Assembly: GCA_002812745.2 (NCBI GenBank)
Contig: NCSJ02000126.1
Coordinates: forward strand, 1-64,000
DNA: 64,000 nucleotides
Reading direction: 5' to 3'
From: Scytalidium lignicola
Taxonomy: Eukaryota; Ascomycota; Leotiomycetes
Made by a program: the position numbers and the translations under genes. The notes under the pieces are model-generated. The model worked only from the letters and a program-made list of their open reading frames with translations, was not told the origin of the DNA and did no database searches. How positions within the stretch are numbered: position 1 is the stretch's first letter; each line of letters begins with the position of its first letter. Below, piece by piece: positions 60,301-64,000 of the stretch.

Positions 60301-63300
60301 AGCCTATCCATCCCCGTCATCTCATTGACCAGCAAATCTCTAACCCATTCCTGTTTCCCCTCTTGAAAAAATCTTGGCCACCCCGTGTTAATAACAAACT
60401 TCTTGTGGTAGCGTGCTTGTTGGCCCGAGATCTGGGCCGCGCGATACCATCTCCCATCGATACATTCCCAGTCTCTCCTCAAATTTCCCAGATAATTGAA
60501 ATCTTGCATTGGTGTTTTGCGGTCTGTCTTTGCCAGTAATTGAATAGATTTAAGGTTTCCCTCATTCACTAATGCGATAAATGGATGGAGAGATTGGCAC
60601 AGCCATGCTAACTCATCCCAATCCAACAGCTCTAATCGTATGATAATATTTCTGATCTGCTGGAACAGCTGAAGGCCAGCATAATGTTCAAATTTCCCTT
60701 GTAATTCACACTTTCCATCCCTAGGAACCCAGAGTCCATTGTGAAGCCAGATGAGATCTTTGCATTCTTTTCTTATCTGTTTACAGGTGAGGAGGAGTGA
60801 GAGACTAATAGTTACGTTGTTTTCGTTAGTCGCTGTAGCGGTTGTAGGATTAAAGTGTCGACGCCTGAAACGCGGATCTGGGCGTACAAAGGTTTGGGGA
60901 AAGAGTGGAACAGCATCGGATCCTGAGGGAGCAGCTAGCGTGTATAGATAAATTTTGTCGCGCAGCTCTCGAGGAATATCTGCGAGGAGGTTTGGAGGCA
61001 TATTTTTAGGCAAGGTGGATGAGCGTTGAAGGCAGAAAAGTGCAATAATAAGCAATCAACAACGAGTAACTTGAAACTTGGTGGATGCCTGGTGGCAGCA
61101 CTTTCGTACATCCAATCACGGATGTGGGGTCTTCTAGTGAACTATGGCTTGGTTGGTGTCTGCAAGGCTGAGGATTCAAGAATCACGCGGTGACAGTCCA
61201 CAAGATCAACCTCCGACCCAGAGTTTCCCCTTATTAGTATTTTTTATCTTTCAACTTTCTTTCCTTAGCTACATACTATTAGAAATTATCAAGATCTTAA
61301 TCCAGCTGAAATTGCATTTGTAGCGTTTAGTTTGGCTAGGAAACAGAGTCACGTAAGCACGTGATAAATAGATGATCTGGTATTTTCACTTGTTTAAGTC
61401 CCTAACGATGGGATAACACGGTATAATTAATATTGGTCTCCCTGTAACCTCTTAAGAAATTTCTCCCAGGACTTTTCTCCCAAAATTCTATGGCTCTTAT
61501 GGGAATACGGCTCCGGTCTGTTTTTGAGACCTATACGAACTTAAGACCTATGTGGTCTTAAAGAACTTTGTCTTGAGAGCGCGGGGCTGCGTAGCGCAAT
61601 CTACGTCCAAGCTGATGGCTCAAACGTCAGAAACAAGTGTAATATATTGCTGCGTTCTTTTTATCGTTGTGCTCTTAATTAATCTCTTCGATTGTTACAT
61701 TTTGCACCTGTGCGACACACCAAGGCTCATGCAGTAAGTGCTCGCTTTGACACGCCGATTTTAGGCAAGGTATCGTATACTCAAAACCTAATCAATTAGC
61801 TGCTATCACAACTCGTCTTAATTTTGCATCACCACAAATGAACTCTCGGTTCTTCACTTGCTCAGTATCAGGATGCGAACGGCCAAGTATCAGAGCTATC
61901 GGTAGATGTGATATGTGTAACCGTTATCTGTGCGTCATTCCATGTCCCCATCTTTCCATAAATGCAGCAAGGTAAGTGGCACAGCCTTCACCTTATCTAA
62001 ATTCAATACTGAGAATTTCTGTAATAAAAGGTCTTGGACGATGCAGCCTACACAATGCAGACTGCCGCTGAAATTGAACGTCTCCGCTCTCGGATCAACG
62101 ATGTAGCAGTCTGCAAGCATGCTTCAAGTCTAAATGGTGGCCGGAGTTGCACCATCGAATATTCTTCCACGATTGGCCCTAGAGCTGTTATGGGGAGCGT
62201 CAACTACTACGCCCGCATTCGTTTCCATGATGGCTCTCCTTCATGGTTACTTCAAGTTCCACGTGTTGCTAGCTTCGCTGTTGGTCTTCCATCTTCGCTA
62301 GTTGAGTACCTTGTACTCAGCGAATATGCAACACTGAAGTTTCTTGAAACTACCATAGTGCCAGCACCTCGAGTATTTAGTTATGGAATATGTGGCACTG
62401 GAACAGACCACGGTACTGGCGTCAGCTTAATCCTCATGGAAGAACTTCGGAGGACGCCATGGACAGGCCAGGGAGTGTCTGGAGGTGAAGCCAACGAGAA
62501 CGAAAAGGCTAAGGTCTGGAACGGTCTTGTGGAAATTTTGATGCAGTTAAAAAATCACCCTTTCCTAAGGCTGATTCTCTGTGCTTCCAGTCATCTAAAA
62601 TCAAGGTATCGGCCGTTGCGAGTGACAGGTTTCTCGTTCTCACTCCTACGGGTCCGTTTGCTACATCTACAGACTATTATGCTGCTTTTGCTGAGCAGTA
62701 CTTGGAGCTCATCGTGGATGGCCAGCTCTATACCGAATATCCTATTAATGCTTACCTAGTGTACCTCTTTTTGAAAGATAACGTGGCTCAATTAGTCTCG
62801 CAAGAGGAAAATCAAAGATACTACCTGAAGCATGTCGACGACAAAGGCGACCACTTACTCGTTGACGAGCAGCTGAACATCACCGGAATTATTGATTGGC
62901 AAATGGCACGCATAGTACCTCTACACAAAGCTTTTAGACCATCGCTTGTTACAGAAGATATGAATGCCTTGTGTACTGGGAAATTCTCACTGAGCCCCGA
63001 CGATCTTGTACTCTCTGATATGCTGGGGAGCAGAGGCTTATTTGATCTGGCTAGCAATTATGACTGATGAAAAAATAAGAAGGTTCTTTTGGGACCTGGC
63101 CTTGGAGCCAGAATGGAGGTACGCCCTGCCGTTGACAAATGCAATATTGAAAACGTTTGGGGTGGTGGAGGGTTGGTCGCAGTGGAAGGAGAGCGCGATG
63201 AAAGAATACGAGACTGATGAATGCCAGAAGGGTCTCATTGGCTGTTCTTCAACGATGGGATAACAAATGCATCCAGCACAGCGATGAACCGTCTGGGGAA

Positions 63301-64000
63301 AGAGGAATAAGCAATTGCATAAGTGAGGCTAGGCCTGGCCTGGCCATTATCATCGTGAAGTGGTAACTTTTGTAGTTACAAACGGTGTAAAGGAAACTGT
63401 ACGATATAATAATGTTAAGGACGTTAATGAACATGTATAATACATTAGTTGTTTCTGATAAAGAAGCTGTTGTGCTTTCTGTCTACTCTGAAGTCAACAA
63501 TATATAGTAGGCTACAACCTGGGAATTAGACCGTATCTTTATTGATATGAGCCGAAAATAATTCCGACAAGTAAGTCGCTATCACATATTCCCTCTGTGG
63601 TCAACCACTTTAGCTGAGCCGCCCCGACTTATTTTTTACGATGTGAAATCGCTAAATCATAACCATCGTCATTAGAATTGTGGAGGAGGAGAAAGATGCT
63701 TAAGATTAGCTGACAGAAAGATAAGGCTTTTTGTAGATACTCGTCCCAGCAGATATTAAAGGACTAGGAAGTGTTGAGAGCATGAGATGTTCCTCACGCT
63801 ACCTGCTGGAAGAAATCTTTTCACTTCTAAGCTAGACCATGTTCTAGTGTACAGTACGTACTATGGGCCTAGTTCGCCAGGATCTTTCCAAGATCTACTT
63901 TTAAGACTCGTCCTCTTTCTTGTATGTCACCAATCGCTGATTGTCTAGGTCTGACCATCGCCTCTGCTTGCTCGGTATCGCCAGAATATCCATTGTCGTT

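Overview
The window reads as nuclear DNA of a filamentous ascomycete (Pezizomycotina). Genes are split by many short GT-AG introns (about 38-75 nt), intergenic DNA is AT-rich, and typical fungal families are present: two Zn2Cys6 regulators with a fungal transcription domain, a PTH11-type receptor remnant, fungal F-box-like proteins, an OTT_1508-type deaminase and DUF3533/SNG1. Several protein families feel closest to Leotiomycetes (Helotiales), but that placement is inference. I count 25 genes that look real (one cut by the left edge), three clear gene relics or disabled genes, a few weak exon remnants, two solo LTRs and three MITE-like elements. All exon joins were worked out by hand from reading frame, splice signals and family conservation; almost every model closes exactly in frame.

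Layout. 0-2.6 kb: a divergent purine pair (guanine deaminase, NCS1 purine/cytosine permease). 3.2-5.8 kb: an F-box-like gene whose last intron carries a solo LTR, followed by two back-to-back inverted-repeat elements. 6.1-8 kb: an APC amino-acid/choline-type permease. 9.3-9.9 kb: a PTH11-like receptor relic broken by an inversion. 10.7-15.1 kb: an intracellular-type GH5 glycosidase and an MFS sugar transporter. 15.8-20 kb: a PhyH dioxygenase and a Zn2Cys6 regulator. 20-22.4 kb: nucleoside hydrolase and a 5-formyl-THF cyclo-ligase-like protein, divergent. 22.9-32.7 kb: a group of oxidative/adenylating genes (4CL-like adenylate-forming enzyme, TmpA-like membrane oxidoreductase, old yellow enzyme, DJ-1/PfpI protein) ending at a second Zn2Cys6 regulator. 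33.7-44.4 kb: two C2H2 proteins, a Nor-1-like reductase, a P450 relic and an OTT_1508-type deaminase. 47-51.3 kb: secreted GH20 hexosaminidase and a DMT/SLC35G-like carrier. 52-54.4 kb: a second solo LTR and a flavohemoglobin. 57.6-63.3 kb: SNG1-like membrane protein, an F-box/2EXR-like protein, and a disabled AN1-finger plus APH-kinase fusion gene.

How the genes may work together: the deaminase/permease pair and, 20 kb away, the nucleoside hydrolase fit purine salvage. The 22.9-32.7 kb block is the best candidate for a co-regulated pathway: the adenylate-forming enzyme and the TmpA-like protein share a divergent promoter (the two modules are fused in some fungal AfeA-type proteins), OYE and DJ-1 share another that carries a duplicated GC-rich motif, and a Zn2Cys6 factor lies at the end. 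The two 246-259 bp solo LTRs, at 4 and 52 kb in opposite orientation, each have perfect 5-bp target duplications. Sixteen single N bases sit directly before A or T runs; in three genes removing the N restores the frame, so they behave as assembly or polishing artefacts.
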